From: Salinicola halophyticus
GTDB lineage: Bacteria; Pseudomonadota; Gammaproteobacteria; Pseudomonadales; Halomonadaceae
Direction of reading: 5' to 3'
Assembly: GCF_003206695.1 (NCBI RefSeq)
Contig: NZ_PZJN01000003.1
Location: forward strand, 544,087-608,086
Length of the DNA: 64,000 nt
The position numbers and the translations under genes were made by a program. This document shows, piece by piece, positions 10,295 through 19,627 of this stretch. Under the pieces are notes generated by a model that was not told the DNA's origin, did no database searches, and saw only the letters and a list, made by a program, of their open reading frames with translations. Numbering within the stretch: the first letter of the stretch is position 1; each line of letters starts with the position of its first letter.

Positions 10295-13200
10295 ATGTCG
10301 CACTACACACCGCTCACCCCGCCTCTGCCGACTGGCACGCGCGAAACCCGCTATTGCCAACTGCCCCAGGGAAGCGCCATCGCGCTGACCTTGGCACGTC
10401 TGGCAGACGACGCCCCGCTTCTGGTGGTCACCCCGGATACGGCTAGCGCCCAGCGTCTCGAAAGCAACCTGCGCTTCTTCGCCCGGGTGCCGGTGATGCC
10501 GTTCCCTGACTGGGAAACGCTGCCCTACGACAGCTTCTCGCCCCATCAGGACATCGTTTCCGAGCGCCTCAGAACGCTGCGGGAACTGCAGGAGGGCACC
10601 CAGGGCATCGTGCTGGTTTCGGTCAATACCCTGATGCAGCGCCTGCCGCCGCGGGAATACGTGGCCGGTCGCGTGCTGACGCTGGCCACGGGTGACCGAC
10701 TCGATCGGGAAAGCTTTCGCGAGCGTCTTTCGCGGGCGGGCTACCGGGCGGTGGAAACCGTCTACGAACCCGGCGAGTACGCCATGCGGGGCTCGCTGAT
10801 CGACCTCTTCCCCATGGGCACGAGCGCGCCGCTGCGCATCGACCTGTTCGACGACGAGATCGACACGCTCCGGCGCTTCGACCCGGACACCCAGCGCACC
10901 CAGGACAAGATCGAACGCATCGACCTGCTGCCGGCGCACGAGTACTCGCTGTCACGCTCGGCGATCGCCTGCTTTCGCGAAGGTTTCGAGACGCTGTTCG
11001 ACGTCGATCCGCGGCAGTGCCCGCTGTATGTCGATGCGATCAAGGGCATCCCCTCTCCCGGACTCGAGCAGTACCTGCCGCTGTTCTTCGAGGAGACCGC
11101 CACGCTGTTCGAGCATCTAGGCAGCGAGACCCGCATCGCCATGCTTCCCGACGTGTTCGAAGCCGCCGAGCACCACTGGGGTTCGATCGAGGGTCGCTAC
11201 GAGAACCTTGGCGTCGATCCCACTCGCCCGCTGTTGCCGCCGGCGAAGGCGTTCGTGCCCGCGGCCGAAGTGTTCGCCGCGATCAAGCAGCACCCGCGTG
11301 TCGAATTCGTCACCGATCCGGAAACGCGTCACGCCATCGCCAGCGCGACGCAGCCGCCCCCGGCGGTGGCGATCAATGCTCGGGCCCAACGCCCGCTGGC
11401 GACGCTGGAGACGTTCCTCGACGCCCACCGCGATCTGCGCGTTCTGTTCGTCGCCGAGTCTCGCGGGCGCCGAGAGGCGCTCGACGAAGCCCTGGCGCCG
11501 CTCCATCGGGATATGCCCCATATCGATGGCTGGCAGGATTTTCTGGACGGCGATCAGTCTTTCGCGATCGCCGAGGGCGCCCTGGACGAAGGGCTGTGGC
11601 TTGGCGATCCCAACGTCGCGATCGTCACCGAAACCGAACTCTACGGCGACGTAGTGCGCCAGACGCGTCGTCGCGCCAAGGTAACCGACGACAACGAACT
11701 GGCCGTGCGTCATCTCTCCGAATTACGCCCCGGGTCGCCGGTGGTGCACCAGCATCACGGCGTCGGCCGCTACATGGGGCTGGAAATGATCACTGCCGGC
11801 GGTCAGGCGGCAGAGTTCCTGGCGCTGGAGTACGCCGGCGGCGCCAAGCTCTACGTCCCGGTCGACAATCTGCAGCTCATTTCCCGCTATGCCGGCGCCA
11901 GCGACGAGCTCGCCCCGCTGCATAAACTGGGCTCGGATACCTGGGACAAGGCCCGCAAGAAAGCCGCCGAGAAAATTCGCGACACCGCTGCCGAACTGCT
12001 CGATATCTACGCCCGCCGGGAAGCCAGAGAGGGTTTCGCCAGCGATATGCCCGGCGATGAGTATCTGCGCTTCGCGGCCAGCTTTCCATTCGAGGAGACG
12101 CCGGATCAGCACGCTGCCATCGAGGCGGTGATCGACGACATGACCGCGCCGCGGCCGATGGATCGAGTCGTCTGCGGCGATGTCGGCTTCGGCAAGACCG
12201 AAGTCGCAATGCGCGCCGCGTTCCTCGCCGTCAATTCCGGCCGCCAGGTGGTGGTGCTGGTCCCCACCACCCTGCTGGCCCAGCAGCACTACGACAACTT
12301 CCGCGATCGTTTCGCCGACACCGCGGTGCAGATCGAGATGCTGTCTCGCTTCACCGGCGCCAAGGAAGAAACCGACGCGCTGAAGCGCATGGCCGAAGGT
12401 CGTGCCGATATCGTGATCGGCACGCACAAGCTGCTCTCCAGATCGGTCAAGCTCTCCAACCTGGGCTTGATGATCATCGACGAAGAGCACCGCTTCGGTG
12501 TCGCTCAGAAGGAGCGCCTCAAGCAGCTGCGTGCCGAGGTGGATATCCTGACGCTGACGGCAACGCCGATCCCGCGTACGCTCAACATGGCGATGAACGG
12601 CATTCGTGATCTATCGATCATCGCCACGCCGCCGGCGCGCCGGCTGTCGGTCAAGACGTTCGTCCAGCAGCGCAACGAGCCGGTGGTCAAGGAAGCGCTG
12701 CTGCGTGAAATCCTGCGTGGCGGTCAGGTCTACTTTCTGCACAACGAGGTCAGATCGATCGAGGCCAGCGCCGAGAAGATTCGAGAGCTGGTGCCCGAGG
12801 CCCGCGTCGGCGTTGCCCACGGTCAGCTTCCCGAACGGGCGCTGGAGCGGGTGATGTCCGACTTCTACCACAAGCGCTTCAACGTGCTGATGTGTTCGAC
12901 CATCATCGAAACCGGCATCGACGTTCCCAGTGCCAATACCATCATCATCGAGCGAGCCGACAAGTTCGGTCTGGCCCAGCTGCACCAGCTGCGCGGCCGC
13001 GTCGGGCGCAGCCACCATCAGGCCTATGCCTATCTGCTGACCCCTCCGCCCAAGGCCATGACCCGGGATGCGATCAAGCGACTCGAGGCCATCACCCAGA
13101 GCGACGATCTCGGCGCCGGTTTCACGCTCGCCAGTCACGACATGGAAATTCGCGGTGCGGGCGAGCTGCTCGGCGACGAGCAGAGCGGCCAGATGGAAAC

Positions 13201-13744
13201 CGTCGGCTACAGCCTTTACATGCAGATGCTGGACCGCGCGGTCAAGGCGATCCGCGCGGGCAAGACCCCCAATATCGAAGCTCCGCTCGACGAAGGCACC
13301 GAGATCAGCCTCAATCTGCCGGCGCTGATTCCGGACGACTACCTGCCGGACATCCAGCAGCGCCTGATCATGTACAAGCGCATCAGCAGTGCGGCTGACG
13401 AAGGCGCGCTCAAGGAGCTGCAGGTGGAGATGATCGATCGCTTCGGCCTGCTCCCGCCGCCGCTCAAGACGCTGTTCCGACAGACCCGACTGCGCCAGCG
13501 TGCCGAACGGCTCGGCATCGCCAAGCTCGAAGCCGGAGCCGAGCGCGGCCGGGTGATTTTCGGCCCGGACCCGCAGGTCGACCCGATGACGCTGGTCGAA
13601 CTGATCCAGCGCCATCCCGGCGAGTACAAGCTCGACGGCGCCGACACGCTACGCTTCCATGGCGACATGGAGAAAGCAGAAGATCGCCTCAAGCGTATCG
13701 ACGGGTTGCTGGAAACCCTCAACCGCAGAGCCAAGGCGGCCTGA
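10295..13744 (+). CDS. mfd: Transcription-repair coupling factor Mfd
   Basis: 1149-residue ATP-driven DNA translocase that removes RNA polymerase stalled at lesions and recruits UvrA; the E. coli protein is 1148 long. In order: UvrB-like domains (1-340), the RNA polymerase-interacting CarD-like domain near 480 (VVHQHHGVGRYMG), a helicase core with Walker A GDVGFGKTE near 628 and DEEH near 729, then the conserved C-terminal TRCF domain. The start MSHYTPLTPP at 10295 follows GAAAGG; the open frame to 10160 is unlike the family. Single-gene transcript with a clear terminator. Confidence 0.98.
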   Translation: MSHYTPLTPPLPTGTRETRYCQLPQGSAIALTLARLADDAPLLVVTPDTASAQRLESNLRFFARVPVMPFPDWETLPYDSFSPHQDIVSERLRTLRELQEGTQGIVLVSVNTLMQRLPPREYVAGRVLTLATGDRLDRESFRERLSRAGYRAVETVYEPGEYAMRGSLIDLFPMGTSAPLRIDLFDDEIDTLRRFDPDTQRTQDKIERIDLLPAHEYSLSRSAIACFREGFETLFDVDPRQCPLYVDAIKGIPSPGLEQYLPLFFEETATLFEHLGSETRIAMLPDVFEAAEHHWGSIEGRYENLGVDPTRPLLPPAKAFVPAAEVFAAIKQHPRVEFVTDPETRHAIASATQPPPAVAINARAQRPLATLETFLDAHRDLRVLFVAESRGRREALDEALAPLHRDMPHIDGWQDFLDGDQSFAIAEGALDEGLWLGDPNVAIVTETELYGDVVRQTRRRAKVTDDNELAVRHLSELRPGSPVVHQHHGVGRYMGLEMITAGGQAAEFLALEYAGGAKLYVPVDNLQLISRYAGASDELAPLHKLGSDTWDKARKKAAEKIRDTAAELLDIYARREAREGFASDMPGDEYLRFAASFPFEETPDQHAAIEAVIDDMTAPRPMDRVVCGDVGFGKTEVAMRAAFLAVNSGRQVVVLVPTTLLAQQHYDNFRDRFADTAVQIEMLSRFTGAKEETDALKRMAEGRADIVIGTHKLLSRSVKLSNLGLMIIDEEHRFGVAQKERLKQLRAEVDILTLTATPIPRTLNMAMNGIRDLSIIATPPARRLSVKTFVQQRNEPVVKEALLREILRGGQVYFLHNEVRSIEASAEKIRELVPEARVGVAHGQLPERALERVMSDFYHKRFNVLMCSTIIETGIDVPSANTIIIERADKFGLAQLHQLRGRVGRSHHQAYAYLLTPPPKAMTRDAIKRLEAITQSDDLGAGFTLASHDMEIRGAGELLGDEQSGQMETVGYSLYMQMLDRAVKAIRAGKTPNIEAPLDEGTEISLNLPALIPDDYLPDIQQRLIMYKRISSAADEGALKELQVEMIDRFGLLPPPLKTLFRQTRLRQRAERLGIAKLEAGAERGRVIFGPDPQVDPMTLVELIQRHPGEYKLDGADTLRFHGDMEKAEDRLKRIDGLLETLNRRAKAA

Positions 13745-13770
13745 AGCGTCACTACGGGGCACCATTAGAA

Positions 13771-13798
13771 AGCCAGCGATCGTATCGCTGGTTTTTTT
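13771..13798 (+). terminator. Rho-independent terminator of mfd
   Basis: Arms CCAGCGAT / ATCGCTGG (eight pairs) with a three-base loop, followed by seven T, 27 bases past the mfd stop. Confidence 0.93.
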
Positions 13799-13853
13799 AT
13801 CGCGGCCTTTTACGGCCGAAATCCGGACTCGTCTACCTGCCCCGAATCCGGGC

Positions 13854-14975
13854 CTATGCCGCCGTCAGCCGAATCCGGGTGATCTCCGCTGGTGCGCCAA
13901 AGCGCATCGGCGGCCCCCAATATCCGGTACCGCGACTGGTATAGATCCACATCCGACCCTCCTTGCCCAGCCCCGCCAGGAATCGGTTGGCGCGTCGGGC
14001 CAGCAGGCTCCACGGCCACAGCTGACCGCCATGGGTGTGACCGGAAAGCTGGAGGTCGAATCCCGCCTCCGCGGCCTGGGGGGCTGAATTGGGCTGATGT
14101 GCCAGCAATATCCGCGTCATGCCCGTGGGAATATCCCGGGCGGCCGCCGCGGGATCACTTCGATGACTGGCGACATAATAACCCGCCGACAGATCCGTGA
14201 TACCGGCGACGGCCAGTGCCGCGCCGTCATGCTCGACATAGTCGGATTCGTTGATCAGTACGCGCATTCCCAGCCGTCGAAACGCCGCGATCCACGCCTC
14301 CGCTTCACTGTAGTACTCGTGGTTGCCGGTCACGCAGAAAGTGCCGTGCCGCGCGTTCAAGCTCGCCAATGGCGCCACGTCATTCTCCAGCTCCGCCACA
14401 CGGCCATCGGTCAGATCGCCGGTGATCGCGACCAGATCGGGCGCCAGCGAATTGACCCGTTCGACAATACGCTGCAGGTGGTTGCGCTTGATCGTCGGAC
14501 CGACGTGCAAGTCACTGAGCTGAACGATGACGAATCCCTCCAGCGCGGGCGGAAGATCGGCCAGCGGCACCGATATCTCGACCGTGCGCGGCACCCGCCT
14601 CGCCTGCCACAGGGCATAGCCGGAGAGCAGAAGCGTCGCCGCCAGCACGACCCAGACGCTGACGTGAACCGTCAGCGCCGATAAAGCGGCGACCAGACTC
14701 CAGCCAACCAGCAGAATGTCGCGCAACAGCGTGAGCTGAAGCAGAAACGAGAACACGCCGGCCATCAGTGCCACGGGCCACGCCAGCCAGCGCCCGTTGA
14801 GCCAGGTCACTCTCACCACCAGCGGAATCATGATGGCGCTGGCCAGCAAATAGCCGCCGCCGACCAGCCAGCCCCAGACTCCCGCCGACAGGTCCGGCAG
14901 CAACCGCCAGCCAATGTAGCCGTGAAGCACCAGCAGGAGCAGTCGCAACCGCAGAAAGGATCGGTGATGTCGCAA
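13854..14975 (-). CDS. Membrane-anchored metallophosphoesterase
   Basis: 373-residue protein: four or five N-terminal membrane helices (about 8-27, 33-53, 65-84, 87-124) then a calcineurin-like phosphoesterase domain. All metal-ligand blocks are present: SDLHVGP (Asp155, His157), GDLTDG (Asp187), GNHE (Asn218, His219), His292 and GHTHGG (His312, His314). It belongs with the YaeI/YkuE-type phosphoesterases, some of which act on lipid-linked phosphates such as UDP-diacylglucosamine, but the substrate here is unknown. Convergent with mfd, across the mfd terminator. Confidence 0.88.
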   Translation of the reverse strand: MRHHRSFLRLRLLLLVLHGYIGWRLLPDLSAGVWGWLVGGGYLLASAIMIPLVVRVTWLNGRWLAWPVALMAGVFSFLLQLTLLRDILLVGWSLVAALSALTVHVSVWVVLAATLLLSGYALWQARRVPRTVEISVPLADLPPALEGFVIVQLSDLHVGPTIKRNHLQRIVERVNSLAPDLVAITGDLTDGRVAELENDVAPLASLNARHGTFCVTGNHEYYSEAEAWIAAFRRLGMRVLINESDYVEHDGAALAVAGITDLSAGYYVASHRSDPAAAARDIPTGMTRILLAHQPNSAPQAAEAGFDLQLSGHTHGGQLWPWSLLARRANRFLAGLGKEGRMWIYTSRGTGYWGPPMRFGAPAEITRIRLTAA

Positions 14976-14990
14976 GCTCAGGCATTCCTT

Positions 14991-15022
14991 GTATCAAAAG
15001 GGCAAAGTATCAAAAGGGCGAA
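14991..15022. repeat. Two 16-bp direct repeats
   Basis: GTATCAAAAGGGC-AAA (14991-15006) is followed at once by GTATCAAAAGGGC-GAA (15007-15022). They lie 16 bases before the metallophosphoesterase start on the opposite strand, so they could be protein-binding sites or a simple duplication. Confidence 0.7.
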
Positions 15023-15251
15023 AAATCAGGCATGCCGGAATCCGTTGGGCCGGCCCGTGCCTCAACCAGGAAAGCGCTGAGTCATTCGACGAGCGGCGTC
15101 GATCGCAAGGCGATGTCTCGGCGAGGCCGAAGCGGCTCTCCAAAATAGCCGTCGGTGGCGTTGGCCGCAACGCCGGGCGTTGCGCTATCCTCCATGGCCG
15201 CGGTGGCGACCCGTGCCACCGCGATTTCACCTGCCTGGAGCCGATGTCCGC

Positions 15252-16907
15252 ATGAGCTATGCCACTGGCCTTTCGCGCCTACCGTTACGCAACGCCGCTT
15301 TCATCGCCAGCCTCTGCCTGCTGGTCGTTTCCGTGATTGGGCTAGCATTTTCATCGAACTGGTGGTGGGGCATCGTCGTCTTCGGCGGTCTTTCATGGCT
15401 CGGGTTTCACGATACCCGTCAGAAACGCCGCACCGTCAGCCGCAACTATCCAATTCTGGCCCACTGCCGCTACATCCTCGAATCGATCGGCCCCGAAATT
15501 CGTCAATACTTTATCCAGTCCGATCTCGACGAGCGCCCGTTCTCCCGGGAACAGCGCGCCGTGGTCTATCAGCGGGCCAAGAACGAGAGCGACAAGAAGC
15601 CGTTCGGGTCACTGAGAGACATGTACGCCCCGGGCCACGAATGGATCAACCATTCTCTACGACCTGCCCACATCGACGACAGCGACTTCCGCGTCCAGAT
15701 CGGTGGCAGCCTTTGCAGCCAGCCCTACTCCGCCAGCGTGTTCAATGTCTCGGCGATGAGTTTCGGCTCGCTTTCCGGCAATGCCATCGAGTCGCTCAAC
15801 GCTGGCGCCCGCAAAGGCCGGTTCTATCATGATACCGGCGAAGGTTCGATCTCCCGCTATCACCGGATTCACGGCGGAGATCTGGTGTGGGAGATTGGCT
15901 CCGGCTACTTCGGTTGCCGCCATGACGACGGCAGCTTCAACGAAGAGCGCTTCGCCGCCAACGCCCGCGACGAACAGGTCAAGATGATCGAGATCAAGCT
16001 ATCGCAGGGCGCGAAACCGGGCCACGGCGGCATCCTGCCCGCCGCCAAGGTGACCGCCGAGATCGCCGAGGCGCGCGAAGTGCCGGTAGGTGAAGACGTG
16101 GTCTCTCCGGCCGGCCACAGCGCCTTCTCCACACCGCTGGAGCTGATGGCATTCATCGGCCGGCTGCGCGAGCTCTCCGGCGGCAAGCCGGTGGGCTTCA
16201 AGCTGTCGATCGGCCACCCGTGGGAGTGGTTCGCGATGGTCAAGGCGATGCGCGAGACCGGCCAGCGACCCGACTTCATCGTCGTCGACGGTGGCGAAGG
16301 CGGTACGGGTGCGGCGCCGCTTGAGTTCATCAACCGTCTGGGCGTGCCGCTGACGGAGGCCCTGATGCTGGTGCACAACACGCTGGTCGGCGCCGGCCTG
16401 CGCGAGGAGATCAAGATCGGCGCCGCCGGCAAGATCACCTCCGGCTTCAACATCGCCCGCACTATGGCGCTGGGCGCCGACTGGTGCAACGCCGCGCGCG
16501 GCTTCATGTTCTCGCTGGGCTGCATTCAGGCACTCAACTGCCACTCCGACAAGTGCCCCAGCGGCGTGGCGACCCAGGATCCCAGTCGTAGTCGTCACCT
16601 GGACGTCGCCGACAAGTCCGAGCGGGTCTACAACTTCCATCACAACACGCTCAAGGGGCTGGCCGAGATGCTGGCCGCTGCCGGCCTTCAACATCCATCG
16701 GAACTGGGCCCGGAGCATATCATTCGCCGCGTTTCCGCCGACGAGATCCAGTCCTACGACAAGCTGTTCACCTTCCTGCAGCCGGACGAACTGCTCAACG
16801 GCAACAGTCAGCACACGGTGTTCCAGAACTACTGGGAAGAAGCGCGTTCGGACTCCTTTCTGCCCCCGGCCCAGCTCGCCGAGCTACGCTTGACCAAACT
16901 GCGCTGA
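15252..16907 (+). CDS. FMN-binding glutamate synthase family protein (stand-alone GltB-like domain)
   Basis: 551 residues: two N-terminal membrane helices (about 13-33 and 36-53), then a glutamate synthase central/FMN domain. The FMN barrel motif VVDGGEGGTGAAPLE and the 3Fe-4S cysteines Cys424, Cys430, Cys435 (CX5CX4CP) are intact. It lacks the glutamine amidotransferase domain and no gltD partner is nearby, so it is not a complete glutamate synthase; members of this family are widespread and mostly uncharacterised. The start MSYATG at 15252 is chosen because upstream residues in the frame are not conserved in type; no strong ribosome site is seen. Confidence 0.88.
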   Translation: MSYATGLSRLPLRNAAFIASLCLLVVSVIGLAFSSNWWWGIVVFGGLSWLGFHDTRQKRRTVSRNYPILAHCRYILESIGPEIRQYFIQSDLDERPFSREQRAVVYQRAKNESDKKPFGSLRDMYAPGHEWINHSLRPAHIDDSDFRVQIGGSLCSQPYSASVFNVSAMSFGSLSGNAIESLNAGARKGRFYHDTGEGSISRYHRIHGGDLVWEIGSGYFGCRHDDGSFNEERFAANARDEQVKMIEIKLSQGAKPGHGGILPAAKVTAEIAEAREVPVGEDVVSPAGHSAFSTPLELMAFIGRLRELSGGKPVGFKLSIGHPWEWFAMVKAMRETGQRPDFIVVDGGEGGTGAAPLEFINRLGVPLTEALMLVHNTLVGAGLREEIKIGAAGKITSGFNIARTMALGADWCNAARGFMFSLGCIQALNCHSDKCPSGVATQDPSRSRHLDVADKSERVYNFHHNTLKGLAEMLAAAGLQHPSELGPEHIIRRVSADEIQSYDKLFTFLQPDELLNGNSQHTVFQNYWEEARSDSFLPPAQLAELRLTKLR

Positions 16908-16935
16908 GCGGGCGGTACGGCGTGAAGACACGGGG

Positions 16936-17880
16936 TCAGGATTCGGCAATACCGTGACCGGCGCTGGGCGCGGCCCAGCGCTCTTCCGCAGTGAACAGCG
17001 TCTCGACGATCACCGGTGCCGACACTTCACGTACCCTGGCGTCGAGCGTGGCCCGCCACTCATCCGCCTGCCGGATGGTCAACGGGTGGGCCTCGTCGAG
17101 CACCACATGCACGGTGACATAGAGCAGCCTGCCCGGCCGTACCATGCGGACATAGACGGCCCGCGTGGGAAGCGGCGCCAACGCCCCGAAAATCGACGCC
17201 CGCACGGGATCGACCAAGGCCGATCGCGGAGACCGATTCAACAGCTCCAGAATCGCGGTCCTGGCCACGCGCACCGGTACCCCCAGGCACAGCAGCACGA
17301 CGGCGATGACCAGCCAGGCATCCACGTAGGGCACGATGGCATGCCAGCCAAGCGCCCGAGCCACGGGAATCAGGCAGAAAGCCAACAGCACCGCCGCCGA
17401 GATCAGGGCGTTGACCCGCCAGTTCTCGATATCGGCTTCCAGCAACGGACTGCGGACATGACCACTGACTCGACGCAGCACGAGAGCCGTCAGCGTACAG
17501 GCCGCCGTCGCCAGAGCGGCGTAGAAGATGGAGATACCCGCGGCGATGGTGTTGCCGCCGGTGAGCAGTGCGGTGACGGAATTGAACAGCGCCAGGGCGG
17601 AGACGCCCAGCATCAGCAGGCCCTTGCAGGCGTTGACCATTGATTCAAAATAGCCATAGCCGAAGGGATAGGTGTCATCGTCCGGTGCGATAACCAGCCG
17701 CCCGACCCGCAGCGTGAACAGCCCGACCACGGCGTAGATCGCATTGAACAGGCCATCGAGCAGGATCGCCTGAGAAGCGGACAGCACCGAAACCGTCAAC
17801 GCCACCGCGCCAATGGCCGCAGCCACGGCCGTCGACAGGCGAAGCGCACCGCTTTCGGTCTTTGGCCAGCCAGTCGCCAT
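16936..17880 (-). CDS. Cation diffusion facilitator (CDF) family protein, divergent metal site
   Basis: 314-residue membrane protein with six predicted helices and a C-terminal cytoplasmic domain of the CDF fold. Start ATG at 17880 follows GGAGGG. Compared with FieF/YiiP, whose zinc site is Asp45, Asp49, His153, Asp157, the matching positions here are Asp42 (in DGLFN), Asn46, Asn153 and Asn157 (ADIENWRVN). Three of four ligands are thus changed, so classical Zn/Fe transport is doubtful. It may move another cation or have another role. Convergent with the GltB-like gene, 28 bases apart. Confidence 0.82.
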   Translation of the reverse strand: MATGWPKTESGALRLSTAVAAAIGAVALTVSVLSASQAILLDGLFNAIYAVVGLFTLRVGRLVIAPDDDTYPFGYGYFESMVNACKGLLMLGVSALALFNSVTALLTGGNTIAAGISIFYAALATAACTLTALVLRRVSGHVRSPLLEADIENWRVNALISAAVLLAFCLIPVARALGWHAIVPYVDAWLVIAVVLLCLGVPVRVARTAILELLNRSPRSALVDPVRASIFGALAPLPTRAVYVRMVRPGRLLYVTVHVVLDEAHPLTIRQADEWRATLDARVREVSAPVIVETLFTAEERWAAPSAGHGIAES

Positions 17881-18020
17881 CAGTGTCCCTCCAGAATTGA
17901 CCGCGACCCACGTCGCGCACCGTCGAACCGTCAGTGAACGTAGAACCCGCAGCGACGCTCGCGATCTGTATAATGCCGCCCAACGACGCTCACCCTTTCG
18001 CTGCAGGAGCCGCAAGCTCG

Positions 18021-18182
18021 ATGGCCAACTTTGCCTGGATAATCTCGATGCTCGCGATGACCATCGCCTTCCCCACGTTCTTCATCTTCAGCGCTACACG
18101 CCGGCGCGGCCTGCTGACGATCGCGCTGACATCGGTTGTCATCGCGGTGATCGCGGCGCTGATCGCAGGTCTGGCGCTGTAG
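18021..18182 (+). CDS. Small two-helix membrane protein (hypothetical)
   Basis: 53-residue ORF: helix at about 3-24, a positive turn ATRRRG at 25-30, helix at 31-53, a clean two-helix hairpin with positive-inside charge. AGGAG lies 11 bases before the ATG, slightly long. The frame stays open upstream to 17934, but that part is not hydrophobic. Divergent from the CDF gene. No function can be assigned; it was kept because membrane topology, ribosome site and spacing agree. Confidence 0.5.
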   Translation: MANFAWIISMLAMTIAFPTFFIFSATRRRGLLTIALTSVVIAVIAALIAGLAL

Positions 18183-18233
18183 GATCGCCGGACTGGCCTT
18201 TTGCAGCGCGGGTCTGGCGCTGCGGGGTGGCGC

Positions 18234-19073
18234 TCAGTCAGCGTAATCCGGGGCGACACGTTCGAGACGACGGCGCACGCTAGCCAGGTGAAGCCGGGCA
18301 CTTTCGGGGTCTTCCAGTCGCATCTGTGCCGCCGTGGTGGCCGCGACGGCCGGATCCACCGCCAGCACTTCCCGGCCGGAACTCATCGCCTTGAGCTGCA
18401 CTTCCGCGGCGCGCTCCAGAAAATAGAGATCGTCCCAGGCCTCGGCGATCGTCGGCGCCGTGACGATCACGCCATGATGGCGCAGGAACACCACATCGGC
18501 ATCGCCCATGGCAGCGGCAATTCGATCGCCCTCCGCGCTATCCAGCGCGAGGCCATTATAGTGGTCGTCCACCACGCTACGACCATAGAACTTGAGTGCA
18601 GTCTGGCCCGCCCACAGCAGCGGCTCGCCAGCCGTCATGGTCAACGCCGTGGCATTGGGCATGTGGGTGTGAAACGCCGACCGCGCGCCGGGCTTGTTGA
18701 GATGCAACCGCGCGTGAATATGGAACGCCGTCGCCTCGGGCGCCCCCTCCCCGGAGAGCACCCGCCCCGCGAAATCGCAGATCAGCAGACTCGAAGCCGT
18801 GATCTCTTCGAACGCCAGCCCGTAGGGATTGACCAGGAAGCGATCGTTCCATCCCGGCACCATCACCGAGAAGTGATTGCAGATCCCTTCTCCCATGCCC
18901 AGGGCAGCAGCCATCCGGAAACAGGCGGCGAGATCCCGCCGCGCCTCGCGAATCGCTTCACTATCCAGTGACCGGTGATCGAGCGTCGTGCTAGCGCAAG
19001 CTTCCGACGCCGTGCTAGCGGAAGCATCCGACATGGTACCGGCCGAGATCGGCGTCGTTAACGGCTGAGCCAT
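18234..19073 (-). CDS. Class II aldolase/adducin family protein
   Basis: 279-residue zinc-dependent aldolase-fold protein. Zn ligands HTH (His135, His137) and a later RHHG (His200), plus a glutamate in EGAPEA, match the L-fuculose-phosphate aldolase superfamily; the segment GICNHFSVMVPG is typical of a subgroup annotated as aldolases or decarboxylases of unknown substrate. The N-terminal 35 residues are low in conservation and contain an in-frame 24-bp tandem duplication, so the true start could be further in. Stands alone, with the CDF-side gene convergent. Confidence 0.85.
   Translation of the reverse strand: MAQPLTTPISAGTMSDASASTASEACASTTLDHRSLDSEAIREARRDLAACFRMAAALGMGEGICNHFSVMVPGWNDRFLVNPYGLAFEEITASSLLICDFAGRVLSGEGAPEATAFHIHARLHLNKPGARSAFHTHMPNATALTMTAGEPLLWAGQTALKFYGRSVVDDHYNGLALDSAEGDRIAAAMGDADVVFLRHHGVIVTAPTIAEAWDDLYFLERAAEVQLKAMSSGREVLAVDPAVAATTAAQMRLEDPESARLHLASVRRRLERVAPDYAD
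18987..19034. repeat. 24-bp tandem duplication in the aldolase N-terminus
   Basis: CGTGCTAGCGCAAGCTTCCG and the next copy, starting at 19011, differ at a few bases; unit 24 bp, two copies. It encodes two rough repeats of an Ser/Ala/Thr-rich octapeptide in the aldolase leader. Confidence 0.8.
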
Positions 19074-19168
19074 CGCAGGGTCTCCGGGAGGAGTAGGATC
19101 GAATCAATTGGAGGGAAATCATTTCGAGGACGGAACCGGACTCGCTGGTCCCGTCGGATGTCATGAAG

Positions 19169-19411
19169 CTAGTGTACGGTCGCCAATTCGGCTTCCGACG
19201 ACTCCTCTTCATCACCTTCCCACAGGTGAGTGCGGGTAATCGCATGATCGAGCATTTCGCGGGCCACCTCGAAGCGATTGCGGCGCAGCAGCTCGACGGC
19301 CTCTTCGGAAAAGCGGATCGACACGAGCGGCTCGCCGGTCGCTTCCGCCGGCCGCAGCACCACTTCCCCATTGGCAAGTTCGACGATTTCCAGAATCGCG
19401 GTATCGGACAC
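19169..19411 (-). CDS. Conserved small acidic protein (hypothetical)
   Basis: 80 residues, GTG start at 19411 with GAGAGAGG six bases before it. The sequence begins SDTAILEIVELANGEVVLR and is acidic at the C-terminus (EGDEEESSEAE). No membrane segment or known motif; the compact beta-rich N-terminus and helical middle suggest a small folded protein. Its strand and position upstream of the aldolase allow co-transcription, 95 bases apart. A longer ORF in another frame across this place is judged a shadow. Confidence 0.75.
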   Translation of the reverse strand: MSDTAILEIVELANGEVVLRPAEATGEPLVSIRFSEEAVELLRRNRFEVAREMLDHAITRTHLWEGDEEESSEAELATVH

Positions 19412-19552
19412 GACTGACCTCTCTCTTTCGTTCTGTGCTGTTTCGTTCTAGACAAATTCGTTGCGTACTATTCGGTCCGCGCGTTGCTCAGCGAGCGTTG
19501 GCAGTCAAACACCGATCTATTGGCCGTCACGAATCGGGCAAAAGGCGAGACC

Positions 19553-19588
19553 AATAAAAAACGACCAGAGCCTGAGCCCCGGTCGTTA
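19553..19588 (-). terminator. Terminator of the topA operon
   Basis: On the minus strand, arms AACGACC / GGTCGTT enclose a 14-base loop and are followed by T-rich TTTTATT. It lies 40 bases past the stop of the small gene downstream of topA. Confidence 0.8.
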
Positions 19589-19627
19589 TCATCTATCGAT
19601 CAGACTAGCACGACCGCCCCGCGCCGG

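Noticed and set aside
19015..19455. 146-codon minus-strand ORF over the small acidic protein
   Set aside because: Basic shadow frame; the 80-residue frame has a strong ribosome site and protein-like composition.
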